Below, one piece after another: positions 18,116 through 27,112 of a stretch of DNA of 64,000 nucleotides; the first letter of the stretch is position 1, and every line of letters starts with the position of its first letter. Source of the DNA: Microvirga solisilvae. Its GTDB lineage: Bacteria; Pseudomonadota; Alphaproteobacteria; Rhizobiales; Beijerinckiaceae. Below the pieces are notes generated by a model. The model searched no databases and was not told where the DNA came from. It saw only the letters and a program-made list of their open reading frames with translations. Position numbers and translations under genes: made by a program. Where the stretch lies: positions 620,001 to 684,000 of the forward strand of contig NZ_JAKUCN010000001.1 of NCBI RefSeq assembly GCF_022808595.1. Reading direction: 5' to 3'.

Positions 18116-19623
18116 TGATGGCTCGCAATCGTCGTCATGATGGTATTCGCGCTGACCTCTGCCCCGGACAGCTCCCGCACATGCTTGCGATCACGCAACA
18201 CCACGACCCTATCGCTATAAGAGGCGATTTCTTCGAGCTCGGAAGAGATCACGAGAAGCGCAAGGCCGTCCTCGCAAAGGCGCTCGATGAGGCGGATGAT
18301 TTCCGCATGCGCCCCCACATCGATGCCGCGCGTCGGCTCGTCGAGGATGAGGAAACGAGGCTCCGTGGCAAGCCAGCGGGCAAGCAGGGCTTTCTGCTGA
18401 TTGCCGCCGGACAGGAGTCCGATCGGCTTCTCCGCGTCGGGAGTGCGGATATCGAGCAGCTTGATGAACCGGTTGGCGATCTCCTCCTGCTTGCGGCGCG
18501 GAAGAAGATGCAGCCAACCGCGTTGCGCCTGCAGAGCAAGGATAATGTTTTCGCGGATCGACAGCTCCGCGACGATACCTTCCGTCTTGCGGTCCTCAGG
18601 CGTGAAGCCGAACTTCAAGCGGGAGGCATCGCGTGGCGAAGCGATGCGAACGGGCTTGCCATCAACGAAGGCTTGCCCTGTCTCTGCTTTCTCGATGCCG
18701 AAGACAAGTTTGGCGGTCTCCGTGCGGCCGGAGCCGAGGAGGCCGGCAAGCCCCACTACTTCACCGGGACGGACTTCGAGATTGAATGGCTCCACGAGCC
18801 TACGTCTGCCGTAATCCTTGAAGGACACCACAGGATTTCCAGTAACGGCCGGGCGTTGGTTACGATGAAGAGCCTCTTCCGCCAACTCGCGTCCGAGCAT
18901 CATCGAAACAAGCTCGATACGCGGCAAGGCCGATGTCGGTCGGGAACCGACCAAGCGTCCGTTGCGCAGAACCGTGATGCGGTCGCAGACGGCGTAAACC
19001 TGATCGAGGAAATGCGTGACGAAGACGATTCCGATCCCTTGCGTCTTCAGATCCCTCAGGATTCGGAACAGCGTTTCCACCTCCTGCGCATCGAGGCTCG
19101 CAGTCGGCTCATCCAGGATCAGCACCTTTGCGGACAGATCGACAGCGCGGGCGATAGCGACAATCTGCTGAACCGCCACGGAGAAGCTGCCTAGCGGATC
19201 AGCGACATTAATGTCGAGACCGTAGGCAGTGAGAATTTCCGCAGCGCGGCGTCGCATCTCGCCTGTGCGGACAAGGCCGAAGCGATGCGGCTGTCGACCG
19301 ATGAAAAGGTTTTCGGCCACTGACAGATTGGGAAGGAGGTTGACCTCCTGATAGACGGTGCCGATGCCCAACGCGAGCGCATCCGCCGGATCACGTGCTT
19401 CGATATCCAAACCATCGAGGCGGATGGTTCCGCCATCGCGTTTGAACACGCCTGTGAGCACCTTGATCAGCGTGGACTTTCCGGCGCCGTTCTCACCTAA
19501 CAGGCCGTGAATTTCGCCCGCATAGAGCGTGAAATCCACCTGGTCCAGCGCCTGAACGCCCGGAAATCCCTTCGTGAGTCCCTTGATCTCGAGCAGATCG
19601 GAACGCTCGTCCAACAGCGGCAT
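18112..19623 (-). CDS. Sugar ABC transporter ATP-binding protein (YtfR-like)
   Basis: This tandem ATPase has 503 residues: first domain Walker [10 protein letters not shown] with Q-loop YQEVNLLPNLSVAENLFIG and Walker [13 protein letters not shown]; second domain degenerate Walker A GLLGSGRTE, signature LLSGGNQQK and Walker [15 protein letters not shown]. YtfR and RbsA are the nearest relatives. A strong GGGGGAGAGG ribosome binding site precedes the ATG. It follows the binding-protein gene after 90 bases that contain a 26-base palindrome. Confidence 0.93.
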   Translation of the reverse strand: MPLLDERSDLLEIKGLTKGFPGVQALDQVDFTLYAGEIHGLLGENGAGKSTLIKVLTGVFKRDGGTIRLDGLDIEARDPADALALGIGTVYQEVNLLPNLSVAENLFIGRQPHRFGLVRTGEMRRRAAEILTAYGLDINVADPLGSFSVAVQQIVAIARAVDLSAKVLILDEPTASLDAQEVETLFRILRDLKTQGIGIVFVTHFLDQVYAVCDRITVLRNGRLVGSRPTSALPRIELVSMMLGRELAEEALHRNQRPAVTGNPVVSFKDYGRRRLVEPFNLEVRPGEVVGLAGLLGSGRTETAKLVFGIEKAETGQAFVDGKPVRIASPRDASRLKFGFTPEDRKTEGIVAELSIRENIILALQAQRGWLHLLPRRKQEEIANRFIKLLDIRTPDAEKPIGLLSGGNQQKALLARWLATEPRFLILDEPTRGIDVGAHAEIIRLIERLCEDGLALLVISSELEEIASYSDRVVVLRDRKHVRELSGAEVSANTIMTTIASHQ

Positions 19624-19671
19624 CAGCCTCTCCCCCTTCGATGATGAACCGCTTGCGGCGGAACACAGGAA

Positions 19672-19697
19672 GCGGCAGGCGAGATCTCGCCTGCCGC
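19672..19697 (-). promoter_or_regulatory. 26-base perfect palindrome between binding-protein and ATPase genes
   Basis: GCGGCAGGCGAGA is followed immediately by its exact reverse complement, centred at 19684/19685. As RNA it makes a very stable hairpin 16 bases after the binding-protein stop. Like the chvE hairpins it probably stabilises the upstream message and limits read-through. Confidence 0.65.
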
Positions 19698-19713
19698 CAC
19701 CGGGTTGAAGCTA

Positions 19714-20676
19714 TCAGTAGAGTTCCTTGCGCTTCTCGTATTCGGCCTTCGCGGTATCAGGAGTGAAGACCTTGGACTCGGTCTGAATCCACTTCTTCGG
19801 CATCGTGCCGTCTTTCTTGTAGGCGGCGAGCGCATCGAATGCCGGACCTGCCATGTTGGGCGTGAGTTCCACGGTCACATTGGCTTCGCCGTCAGCCATG
19901 GCCTTGAAGATGTCCGGCACGGCGTCGATGGAAACGACCTTGATGTCCTTGCCGGGCTTCAGGCCAGCTTCCTTGATGGCTTGGATCGCGCCGATGGCCA
20001 TGTCGTCGTTGTGGGCATAGACGGCGCAGATATTCTTGCCGCCACCTTCGGCCTTGATGAAGCTCTCCATGACTTCCTTACCCTTGGTGCGGGTGAAGTC
20101 GCCTGACTGAGTGCGAACGATCTTCATGCCGGGATTGGCGGCAACAACCTGATCGAAGCCCTTCTTGCGGTTGATCGCGGGGCTCGAGCCGACAGTCCCC
20201 TGGAGCTCGACCACGTTGCACTTGCCGCCGGTCTCCTTGGCAAGCCACTCGCCGGCCACCTTGCCCTCATAGACGGTGTCCGAGGTCACGGCGGTCAGAT
20301 AGAGTGTGTCATCCTTCGTCTCGATGGAGCGGTCGAGCAGCACGACCGGGATCTTGGCTTCCTTGGCCTCTTTCAGCACAGCATCCCAGCCGGTCGCTAC
20401 CACGGGCGCGAGAAGAATGGCGTCCACGCCCTGCGCGATAAAGGAGCGGACGGCGCGGATCTGGTTTTCCTGCTTCTGCTGGGCATCGGAAATCTTCAGA
20501 TCGATGCCACGCTTGTCGGCCTCGATCTTGGAGACCTTGGTCTCCGCGGCCCGCCAGCCGGATTCGGATCCGACCTGGGAAAAGCCCACGGTCATTTTGG
20601 TTTGGGCGTAAGCAGCGCCCGACGACAGCATCAGCGTGGCCATACCGATCGTCGTCAGAAGATGACGAGCCTTCAT
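19714..20676 (-). CDS. Periplasmic sugar-binding protein (YtfQ-like)
   Basis: This type-1 binding protein has 320 residues from the ATG at 20676, preceded by GGGAG at 8 bases; in-frame codons further upstream are rejected because they run into the divergent promoter. The signal peptide ends SGAAYAQ. Sequences such as TVGFSQVGSESGWRAAETKV, LLDRSIETKDD and VYAHNDDMAIGAIQAIKEAG match E. coli YtfQ, the galactofuranose receptor. It is the first gene of the importer and diverges from the dehydratase gene across a region carrying the CATATTATATG site. Confidence 0.92.
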   Translation of the reverse strand: MKARHLLTTIGMATLMLSSGAAYAQTKMTVGFSQVGSESGWRAAETKVSKIEADKRGIDLKISDAQQKQENQIRAVRSFIAQGVDAILLAPVVATGWDAVLKEAKEAKIPVVLLDRSIETKDDTLYLTAVTSDTVYEGKVAGEWLAKETGGKCNVVELQGTVGSSPAINRKKGFDQVVAANPGMKIVRTQSGDFTRTKGKEVMESFIKAEGGGKNICAVYAHNDDMAIGAIQAIKEAGLKPGKDIKVVSIDAVPDIFKAMADGEANVTVELTPNMAGPAFDALAAYKKDGTMPKKWIQTESKVFTPDTAKAEYEKRKELY

Positions 20677-20739
20677 GCGTTTTCTCCCACTGGATTCTTT
20701 GATTTTAGACTTTAGCAGCCTTAACAGCGGCCTATTTAT

Positions 20740-20750
20740 CATATTATATG
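20740..20750. promoter_or_regulatory. Candidate operator CATATTATATG in the divergent ytfQ-like/dehydratase promoter
   Basis: CATAT-T-ATATG is a perfect 11-base inverted repeat, set inside an outer ATTTAT (20734-20739) / ATAAAT (20755-20760) pair. It is 64 bases upstream of the binding-protein ATG and 84 bases upstream of the dehydratase ATG. Its first nine bases equal those at 7415-7423. Odd-length near-palindromes are typical of FadR-type operators. Confidence 0.55.
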
Positions 20751-20833
20751 CCAAATAAATGGCGGCCATGCGACGTTAGTCGTAGTCAGGGAGTTGTCCA
20801 GGGCAGGCTGCGGATTGTTTTAGGGTAAGAAAA

Positions 20834-22567
20834 ATGAGTGAAGACAAGAAGCGGCAGTTGCGAAGCCAAGCCTGGTTCGGCCGTCAGGACAAGATGGGGT
20901 TCTATTATCGCTCCTTCCTGAAGAACAGCGGCTTCCCGCAAGACCAGTTCGAAGGCCGGCCCGTCATCGGCATCTGCAACACCTGGTCCGAGCTCACGCC
21001 CTGTAACGCCCATTTCCGCACCATCGCGGAGCATGTAAAATACGGCGTTTTGGATGCAGGCGGCTTCCCGCTGGAATTCCCCGTCTCCTCGCTCGGCGAG
21101 GTGACGATGCGCCCGACCGCCATGCTCTTCCGCAACCTTGCAGCCATGGACGTGGAGGAAGCCATCCGCGCCCATCCGCTCGATGGCGTCGTGCTGCTCA
21201 TGGGCTGCGACAAGACCACCCCTGCCCTTTTGATGGGCGCGGCTTCCGCCGACCTGCCGACCATTGGTGTCTCGGGTGGGCCGCAGCTGCGCGGTGTCTA
21301 TCGCGGCAAGTATATCGGCTCCGGCACCAACATCATTTCAATGAGCGAGCAGTTGCGCGCCGGCGAAGTGACCCTTCAGGAATTCCACGAAGCGGAAGGC
21401 GGCATGAACCGCTCAGCCGGCCATTGCATGACCATGGGCACCGGTTCGACCATGGCCTCCATGGTGGAGGCACTCGGCGTCGGCCTGCCGGAAAACGCCG
21501 CCATTCCCGCTGCGGATGCGCGCCGCAATCATCTCGCCCGCATGGCGGGTCGCCGCATCGTCGAGATGGTCAATGAGGATCTCACACTCTCGAAAGTGTT
21601 GACCCGCGAGGCTTTCGAGAACGCCATCCGCACGCTGGCCGCCATCGGCGGTTCGACCAATGCCGTCGTTCACCTGCTCGCCATGGCGGGCCGTGCCGGG
21701 ATCGAGCTGACACTGGACGATTTCGACCGCCTGGGCCGTGACGTCCATTGCCTTGTCGACCTGATGCCGTCCGGCCGCTTCCTGATGGAAGATTTCTATT
21801 ATGCGGGGGGCCTGCCTGTCGTTCTGCGCACGCTCGGCGAGCGGGGGCTGCTGCACAAGGATGCGCTCACGGTGAACGGCAAGCCGATCTGGGAAAACGT
21901 GAAGGACGCGCCGTGCTGGAACCGCGAAGTCATCACCACCTTCGAGGAGCCCTTCAAGCCGGAGGCTGGCATCGCCATTCTGCGCGGCAATCTTGCGCCC
22001 AACGGCGCGGTCATCAAGCCGTCTGCCGCTTCTCCCGAACTCATGAAGCATACGGGCCGCGCCGTGGTCTTCGAGAGCATTGAGGAGCTGCACCACCAGA
22101 TCGACGATGATACCCTCGACATCGACGAGACCTGTATCATGGTGCTCAAGAATTGCGGCCCGAAGGGTTATCCCGGCATGGCCGAGGTCGGCAACATGCC
22201 CCTGCCCCAGAAGCTTCTGAAGAAGGGCGTGCGCGATATGATCCGCATCTCGGATGCGCGCATGTCCGGTACGGCCTATGGCACCGTCGTCCTGCATGTT
22301 GCTCCCGAAGCCGCCGCAGGCGGTCCGCTGGCGCTGGTGCAGAATGGCGACCTGATCACTTTGGATGTTGCGGCTCGGAGCCTGCACCTGCATGTGGAGG
22401 CTGAAGAGCTGGATCGCCGCCGCGCTGCCTGGACGCCGCCGGCGCCGCACGCCACGCGCGGTTACGTGAAGATGTACTTGGACCACGTGATGCAGGCCGA
22501 CAAAGGCGCGGACCTTGACTTCCTTGTCGGAAAGACCGGCGCGCCCGTCCCACGCGACAACCATTAA
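20834..22567 (+). CDS. L-arabinonate dehydratase-type enzyme of the IlvD/Edd family
   Basis: The protein has 577 residues, matching the length of the characterised Rhizobium L-arabinonate dehydratase, and resembles it closely at the N-terminus (LRSQxWFG, ICNTWSELTPCNAHF). Cluster-ligand cysteines are in ICNTW (about C55), GCDKTTPA (about C123) and GHCMTMGTGST (about C196), which fits a [2Fe-2S] dehydratase. PGMAEVGNMP and ISDARMSGTAYG near the C-terminus are family motifs. It would convert L-arabinonate (perhaps D-xylonate or D-fuconate too) to the 2-keto-3-deoxy acid. The next gene, 37 bases on, encodes the following step. Such genes are called araC in Azospirillum, unrelated to the AraC regulator. 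Confidence 0.92.
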   Translation: MSEDKKRQLRSQAWFGRQDKMGFYYRSFLKNSGFPQDQFEGRPVIGICNTWSELTPCNAHFRTIAEHVKYGVLDAGGFPLEFPVSSLGEVTMRPTAMLFRNLAAMDVEEAIRAHPLDGVVLLMGCDKTTPALLMGAASADLPTIGVSGGPQLRGVYRGKYIGSGTNIISMSEQLRAGEVTLQEFHEAEGGMNRSAGHCMTMGTGSTMASMVEALGVGLPENAAIPAADARRNHLARMAGRRIVEMVNEDLTLSKVLTREAFENAIRTLAAIGGSTNAVVHLLAMAGRAGIELTLDDFDRLGRDVHCLVDLMPSGRFLMEDFYYAGGLPVVLRTLGERGLLHKDALTVNGKPIWENVKDAPCWNREVITTFEEPFKPEAGIAILRGNLAPNGAVIKPSAASPELMKHTGRAVVFESIEELHHQIDDDTLDIDETCIMVLKNCGPKGYPGMAEVGNMPLPQKLLKKGVRDMIRISDARMSGTAYGTVVLHVAPEAAAGGPLALVQNGDLITLDVAARSLHLHVEAEELDRRRAAWTPPAPHATRGYVKMYLDHVMQADKGADLDFLVGKTGAPVPRDNH

Positions 22568-22604
22568 GAGCCAAATTCAAGAGACGTCATTTCAGGGAGA
22601 AAAC

Positions 22605-23543
22605 ATGTCCTCGCTCGGCAGATCCTCGGTGCGCCCCTATCGCGGCGTTTACCCGGTCGCTCCAACCATCTTCAGCGACAACGGCCAGCTCGATCTCGAG
22701 GGGCAGAAGCGCGCTATCGACTTCATGATCGAAGCCGGTTCCGACGGCATCTGCATCCTCGCCAATTTCTCGGAGCAGTTCCTGCTCACGGATGCGGAAC
22801 GCGATGCCGTGATGCACACCGTACTCGACCATGTGGCCGGACGCGTCCCGGTGATCGTCACCACGAGCCATTTCTCTACGGACATCTGTGCCGACCGCTC
22901 GAAGCGGGCCGAAGCAGCGGGCGCGGCCATGGTGATGATCATGCCGCCCTTCTTCGGCGCGACACTGCGCGTCTCCGAAGGTGGCATCTACGAGTTCTTC
23001 CGCCGGGTTTCGGATGCGATCAATATCCCGATCATGATCCAGGATGCGCCGATGGCCGGCACCTCCATGTCACCGGCCTTCCTGGCGCGGATGGCGAAGG
23101 AGATCGCCAATGTTTCGTATTTCAAGATCGAGGTGGCGGGCACGGCCAACAAGCTGCGTGAGCTGATCGCGCTCGGCGGCGATGCCATCGAAGGTCCGTG
23201 GGACGGTGAGGAAGCCATCACTCTGATGGCGGACCTCGACGCTGGCGCCACTGGAGCCATGACAGGCGGCGCCTATCCGGACGGTATTCGCATGATCATC
23301 GATCCCTATTTCGCCGGAAATCGAGACGAGGCCATCACAGCCTATGAACGCTGGCTGCCTCTCATTAACTACGAGAACCGCCAATGCGGCCTCTCTGCCG
23401 CGAAGGCTCTGATGAAGGAAGGCGGCGTGATCAAGTCGGAAGCCGTTCGCCATCCGCTTCAGCCGCTGCACCCGGAGACGCGCAAGGGCCTTATCGAGAT
23501 CGCCCGCCGCCTGGATGCCATGGTGCTCCGCTGGGGCCGATAA
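22605..23543 (+). CDS. L-2-keto-3-deoxyarabonate dehydratase (DapA/DHDPS family)
   Basis: The protein has 312 residues from the ATG at 22605 (GGGAG upstream); an in-frame ATG at 22515 inside the previous gene is rejected. The (beta/alpha)8 Schiff-base fold is shown by YPVAPTIFSDNGQLDLEG, the Tyr region absent in true DapA but the Lys kept in YFKIE, and TGAMTGGAYPDG. It is close to Azospirillum AraD, which converts 2-keto-3-deoxy-L-arabonate to 2,5-dioxopentanoate. It forms a two-gene unit with the arabinonate dehydratase and ends at a terminator. Confidence 0.9.
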   Translation: MSSLGRSSVRPYRGVYPVAPTIFSDNGQLDLEGQKRAIDFMIEAGSDGICILANFSEQFLLTDAERDAVMHTVLDHVAGRVPVIVTTSHFSTDICADRSKRAEAAGAAMVMIMPPFFGATLRVSEGGIYEFFRRVSDAINIPIMIQDAPMAGTSMSPAFLARMAKEIANVSYFKIEVAGTANKLRELIALGGDAIEGPWDGEEAITLMADLDAGATGAMTGGAYPDGIRMIIDPYFAGNRDEAITAYERWLPLINYENRQCGLSAAKALMKEGGVIKSEAVRHPLQPLHPETRKGLIEIARRLDAMVLRWGR

Positions 23544-23570
23544 GGCTCGAACATCTGATGAAATGACAAA

Positions 23571-23607
23571 CAGTGCGGCGGATGGAATATCTGCTGCGCT
23601 GTTTTCT
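23571..23607 (+). terminator. Rho-independent terminator of the dehydratase pair
   Basis: CAGTGCGGCGGA (23571-23582) pairs over all 12 positions with TCTGCTGCGCTG (23590-23601) if three G-U wobbles are allowed, followed by TTTTCT. It starts 28 bases after the stop codon. Confidence 0.65.
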
Positions 23608-23609
23608 AT

Positions 23610-23798
23610 TCAGTGCACCCTGCCCCGCCAGAAACGCCAGCGCTCCGGCCAGAAAGCCAAGGCTGCGACGGCGAGGGCCAACAGAAGCAGCATCACCATC
23701 GTCTGCACCGTTCCGAACAGGGGCGCATCCTTGGCGAGGAACAGGCCCGTCACGGTTCCCGCCACAATCATGATGATCCGCACGATCCACCCGAACAT
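23610..23798 (-). CDS. Small two-helix membrane protein
   Basis: This 62-residue protein has two hydrophobic helices (about 4-22 and 32-50) and a basic-aromatic tail ending WPERWRFWRGRVH. AGGAGG lies 5 bases before the ATG, a near-ideal ribosome binding site, which supports a real gene. I do not recognise a named family. It stands alone, convergent with the arabonate dehydratase unit. Confidence 0.65.
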   Translation of the reverse strand: MFGWIVRIIMIVAGTVTGLFLAKDAPLFGTVQTMVMLLLLALAVAALAFWPERWRFWRGRVH

Positions 23799-23991
23799 CG
23801 CCGCCTCCTGTATTCTGGCATCAGGATTATCGCATGAACCGAGGCGGTTTCTTGATCGGCGTCAGCGCCGGAAAGCCAAGCTTACGACGGGCCGAATTCG
23901 TCCTGCTGAGGTGCCCCATCTTTTCCAAAGTGCTCTGCTTTTAATGCGAAAGAGTTGAGTTCCGGGTACCCACAGCATGAGGGAGAATGCT

Positions 23992-24273
23992 ATGACGACC
24001 CAGATCAACCGCCACGTTTCAACGGCGATCGCAACAGGCCGTATCTATTCACCGGACCTTCTGGCGCAGATGCAGGACCTGCTCTCGGAATTGGCCGATC
24101 TCCGCTGCGTCTTCGAAATGGAACTCGAAGCGGCCAAGGCCAGCGCAACTTCCGAGCCGGAAGACGTTGCCTTGATCCAGGAATTGCAGCAGCGGCACCG
24201 CGAGCAATGCGCCCCTATCATCATGGAACTCACCATCCTAGAAAAAAAGATCGCGAGAGATTGTCGTCTCTAA
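23992..24273 (+). CDS. Hypothetical small helical protein
   Basis: The protein has 93 residues from the ATG at 23992, with GGGAG 6 bases upstream; a further in-frame ATG at 23977 overlaps that site. It is predicted all-helical, acidic, with heptad-like spacing (LLAQMQDLLSELADL, then VALIQELQQRHREQ), suggesting a helical hairpin or dimer. No family is recognised. It converges with the LdhA-like gene 28 bases away. Confidence 0.6.
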   Translation: MTTQINRHVSTAIATGRIYSPDLLAQMQDLLSELADLRCVFEMELEAAKASATSEPEDVALIQELQQRHREQCAPIIMELTILEKKIARDCRL

Positions 24274-24300
24274 GCCTCCAAGATGACTGTGCCACTGCGA

Positions 24301-25308
24301 TCAACGCACGATTTTCTCAATCGAAACTTCGTGCTTGGTCTGCCCTGTCTGCTCGAAGGATGTGATGTTGGCGATTGTCGTCTCGGCGATGCTAGCCAAT
24401 GCTTCCTTGGTGAAGAAAGCCTGATGGCCTGTGATCAGCACATTGGGGAAGGTCAGCAATCGAGCAAAGAGATCATCGTCGATGAAGCGGGCTGAAAGAT
24501 CCTCGAAGAAAAGATCGGACTCCTCCTCGTAAACGTCGAGCCCGAGATAGCCGATGATCCCTTCCTTGAGTCCATGCACGACCGCCTCGGTGTCGATAAC
24601 CGCGCCACGGCTCGTATTGATCAGCATCATGCCCTTCTTCATTCGTCCGATCATGTCGTGATTGACGAGGCGGCGTGTCTCGGGCGTCAAAGGGCAATGC
24701 AGGGTGACGATGTCTGACATCGAGAACAGTTCGTCCATGCTCATATAGGTCACGCCCATGGCGACGCAGGCCGGGTTCGGATACGGATCCTGGGCGATGA
24801 CCTTGCAGCCGAACCCGGCCAGAATCGTGCATACAACCTCGCCGATCTTGCCGGTGCCGACCACACCAACCGTCTTGCCCGCAAGATCGAAGCCGAGAAG
24901 ACCTTCGAGAGCGAAATTGCCCTCGCGGATGCGATTATAGGCTCGGTGCGTCTTGCGATTGAGCGCGAGAATGAGCGCGAGCGTATGTTCGGCCACCGCA
25001 TGGGGCGAATAGGCAGGGACGCGCGCGATGGTGATTCCAAACCTTTTTGCAGCAGTCAGGTCGACATTGTTGAAGCCGGCTGAGCGAAGGGCAACCAGCT
25101 TGATGCCCTTGGAGGCGAGGTTCTCCAGCACGTCGGCCGTCACCTCGTCGTTGACGAAAGCGCAGACGGCATCCGCGCCGGCAGCAAGGTCGCAGGTCTC
25201 ACGGGAGAGCCGCGCCTCGAAATAAGTCAAACGGTGTCCGGTTCCGGCGCTCGCCGCATCCAGGAACCGCCGGTCATAGGGCTTGGTGCTGAAGACTGCG
25301 ATCTGCAC
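24301..25308 (-). CDS. ldhA: D-isomer 2-hydroxyacid dehydrogenase, LdhA-like
   Basis: The protein has 335 residues. Catalytic Arg, Glu and His appear in LVALRSAGFNNVD, LDVYEEESD and ITGHQAFFT, and the NAD motif is GVVGTGKIGEVV. The sequence YDRRFLDAA at the N-terminus and FFTKEALASIAETT at the C-terminus are typical of fermentative D-lactate dehydrogenase (pyruvate plus NADH to D-lactate). A broader 2-keto acid reductase cannot be excluded. Confidence 0.88.
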   Translation of the reverse strand: MQIAVFSTKPYDRRFLDAASAGTGHRLTYFEARLSRETCDLAAGADAVCAFVNDEVTADVLENLASKGIKLVALRSAGFNNVDLTAAKRFGITIARVPAYSPHAVAEHTLALILALNRKTHRAYNRIREGNFALEGLLGFDLAGKTVGVVGTGKIGEVVCTILAGFGCKVIAQDPYPNPACVAMGVTYMSMDELFSMSDIVTLHCPLTPETRRLVNHDMIGRMKKGMMLINTSRGAVIDTEAVVHGLKEGIIGYLGLDVYEEESDLFFEDLSARFIDDDLFARLLTFPNVLITGHQAFFTKEALASIAETTIANITSFEQTGQTKHEVSIEKIVR

Positions 25309-25778
25309 GCTGGTTCTCCCTGATGGGCGCTAGCAGGATTTCCATCCCAGAAATGTAGCGCTTTTTTGCTTCAAGGCTTTGCCGTTCATGGGCCGGGAAC
25401 GGATGGCAGGTGGAGCTACTTGCCATCCCTGGCTGTATCGACATCCCTATGGCCTATCGAGGGGCGGACAACCTAGGCCATTCAAAGACTTAAAACGCTT
25501 TATCGCTAGGCTGAAGCGCCAGCCCGGTGTTGTAAAAACAGGTGCCCTGTTGTAAGGCATTCTCGCGCCTCAGTCGCGAGCTTCCTAAAGTCGGAAGCGG
25601 CCGCACGGGGCGTGACATCGACTTGAAAAGGCAGTCCGCTGGGGCTGCGAAGTCACCGGGCCGCAGCGCGCTCACAGCCTGCGCAGTGCTCCCGATCCAG
25701 GGCTCCCTTGCCATGATTTCGCACTCAAGCCGCCCTTCCCTGGGCGCCTCCCGATGTCCGTATGCCCTCTAGAGTGGA
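25309..25778. other. 470-base intergenic region between ldhA-like and rimO
   Basis: No convincing gene is seen; open frames at 25490-25714 and 25542-25772 have no recognisable product. GGATGGCA (25401-25408) and TGCCATCC (25421-25428) form an 8-base inverted repeat about 95 bases upstream of ldhA. TGTTGTAA occurs twice near 25527 and 25551. Promoters for both divergent genes must lie here, but I cannot place them. Confidence 0.4.
25401..25428. repeat. 8-base inverted repeat upstream of the ldhA-like gene
   Basis: GGATGGCA and TGCCATCC are exact complements separated by 12 bases. This could be an operator or a hairpin; nothing further supports either. Confidence 0.35.
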
Positions 25779-27104
25779 ATGTCGCGGATGAATGCTCCCG
25801 CTCCGAAAGTCTCGTTCGTATCCCTGGGCTGCCCGAAGGCCCTGGTCGATTCCGAGCGCATTATCACGCAGCTCCGCGCCCAAGGCTACGAGCTGACCAA
25901 GCAGCATGACGGGGCCGATGTGGTCATCGTCAACACCTGCGGCTTCCTCGACAGCGCCAAGGCCGAATCCCTCGAGGCGATTGGCGAGGCCATGGCCGAG
26001 AACGGCAAGGTCATCGTCACCGGCTGCATGGGCGCCGAGCCCGAGCAGATCCGCGACAAGTTCCCGAACGTGCTCGCGATCACCGGCCCACAGGCCTATG
26101 AATCCGTCGTCTCCGCTGTTCATCAGGCCGCACCGCCCGCGCATGATCCGTTCATCGATCTCGTGCCGCCTCAGGGTGTGAAGCTGACGCCGCGCCACTA
26201 CGCCTATTTGAAGATTTCCGAGGGCTGCAACAACCGCTGCACCTTCTGCATCATCCCGAAGTTGCGCGGCGATCTGGTGAGCCGCCCCATCGGCGACGTG
26301 CTGCGCGAAGCCGAGAAGCTCGCAAAAGCCGGCGTGAAGGAAGTGCTGGTGATCTCGCAGGACACCAGCGCCTACGGCCTCGACATCAAGTACCAACCCA
26401 GCATGTGGAAGGACCGTGAGGTCCGCACCCGCTTTTACGAACTCGCCAAGGAATTGGGCGAGCTCGGCATGTGGGTGCGCATGCACTACGTCTATCCCTA
26501 TCCGCATGTGGACGAGGTGATCCCGCTCATGGCGGAGGGCAAGATCCTTCCCTATCTCGACATTCCCTTCCAGCACGCCTCGCCTTCCGTGCTGAAGTCC
26601 ATGCGCCGCCCCGGCAACCAGGAAAAGACCCTGGAACGCATCCACAAATGGCGCGAGATCTGTCCGGACCTCGCCATCCGCTCCACCTTCATCGTCGGCT
26701 TCCCCGGCGAGACTGAGGAGGATGTGGATCTGCTGATGCAATGGCTGAAGGACGCAAAGATCGACCGCGCAGGCTGCTTCCAATACGAGCCCGTGCAGGG
26801 CGCGCCCGCCAACGACATTGCCGGCGCCGTGCCTCCGGAAGTGAAGGAAGAGCGCTGGCATCGTTTCATGCAGACGCAGCAGAAGGTCAGCGCCAAGCTG
26901 CTGAAAGGCCGCGTCGGCAAGACGCTTCCCGTCATCATCGACGAGCAAGGCGCGACGGTTGCCACCGGCCGCACCAAGTACGACGCGCCGGAGATCGACG
27001 GCGTCGTCTATGTGGCTTCGAAGACACCGCTGAAGCCCGGCGAGATCGTCAATGTGAAGATCGAGTCTTCGGACGAGTACGACTTGCACGGAACGGCTGT
27101 CTAA
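25779..27104 (+). CDS. rimO: Ribosomal protein uS12 methylthiotransferase RimO
   Basis: The protein has 441 residues (438 if the ATG at 25788 is used). The N-terminal methylthiotransferase domain has its three cluster cysteines in [18 protein letters not shown] and TGCMGAE. The radical-SAM domain has CNNRCTFC (Cx3Cx2C). A C-terminal TRAM domain ends at YDLHGTAV. RimO adds a methylthio group to Asp88 of S12. DLHG at the end and FLDSAK distinguish it from MiaB. It is convergent with pncA, 8 bases apart. Confidence 0.97.
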   Translation: MSRMNAPAPKVSFVSLGCPKALVDSERIITQLRAQGYELTKQHDGADVVIVNTCGFLDSAKAESLEAIGEAMAENGKVIVTGCMGAEPEQIRDKFPNVLAITGPQAYESVVSAVHQAAPPAHDPFIDLVPPQGVKLTPRHYAYLKISEGCNNRCTFCIIPKLRGDLVSRPIGDVLREAEKLAKAGVKEVLVISQDTSAYGLDIKYQPSMWKDREVRTRFYELAKELGELGMWVRMHYVYPYPHVDEVIPLMAEGKILPYLDIPFQHASPSVLKSMRRPGNQEKTLERIHKWREICPDLAIRSTFIVGFPGETEEDVDLLMQWLKDAKIDRAGCFQYEPVQGAPANDIAGAVPPEVKEERWHRFMQTQQKVSAKLLKGRVGKTLPVIIDEQGATVATGRTKYDAPEIDGVVYVASKTPLKPGEIVNVKIESSDEYDLHGTAV

Positions 27105-27112
27105 AGCCTCCG

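Noticed and set aside
25725..27089. 454-codon minus-strand frame opposite rimO
   Set aside because: It is antisense to a conserved gene, of low complexity, with no recognisable domain.
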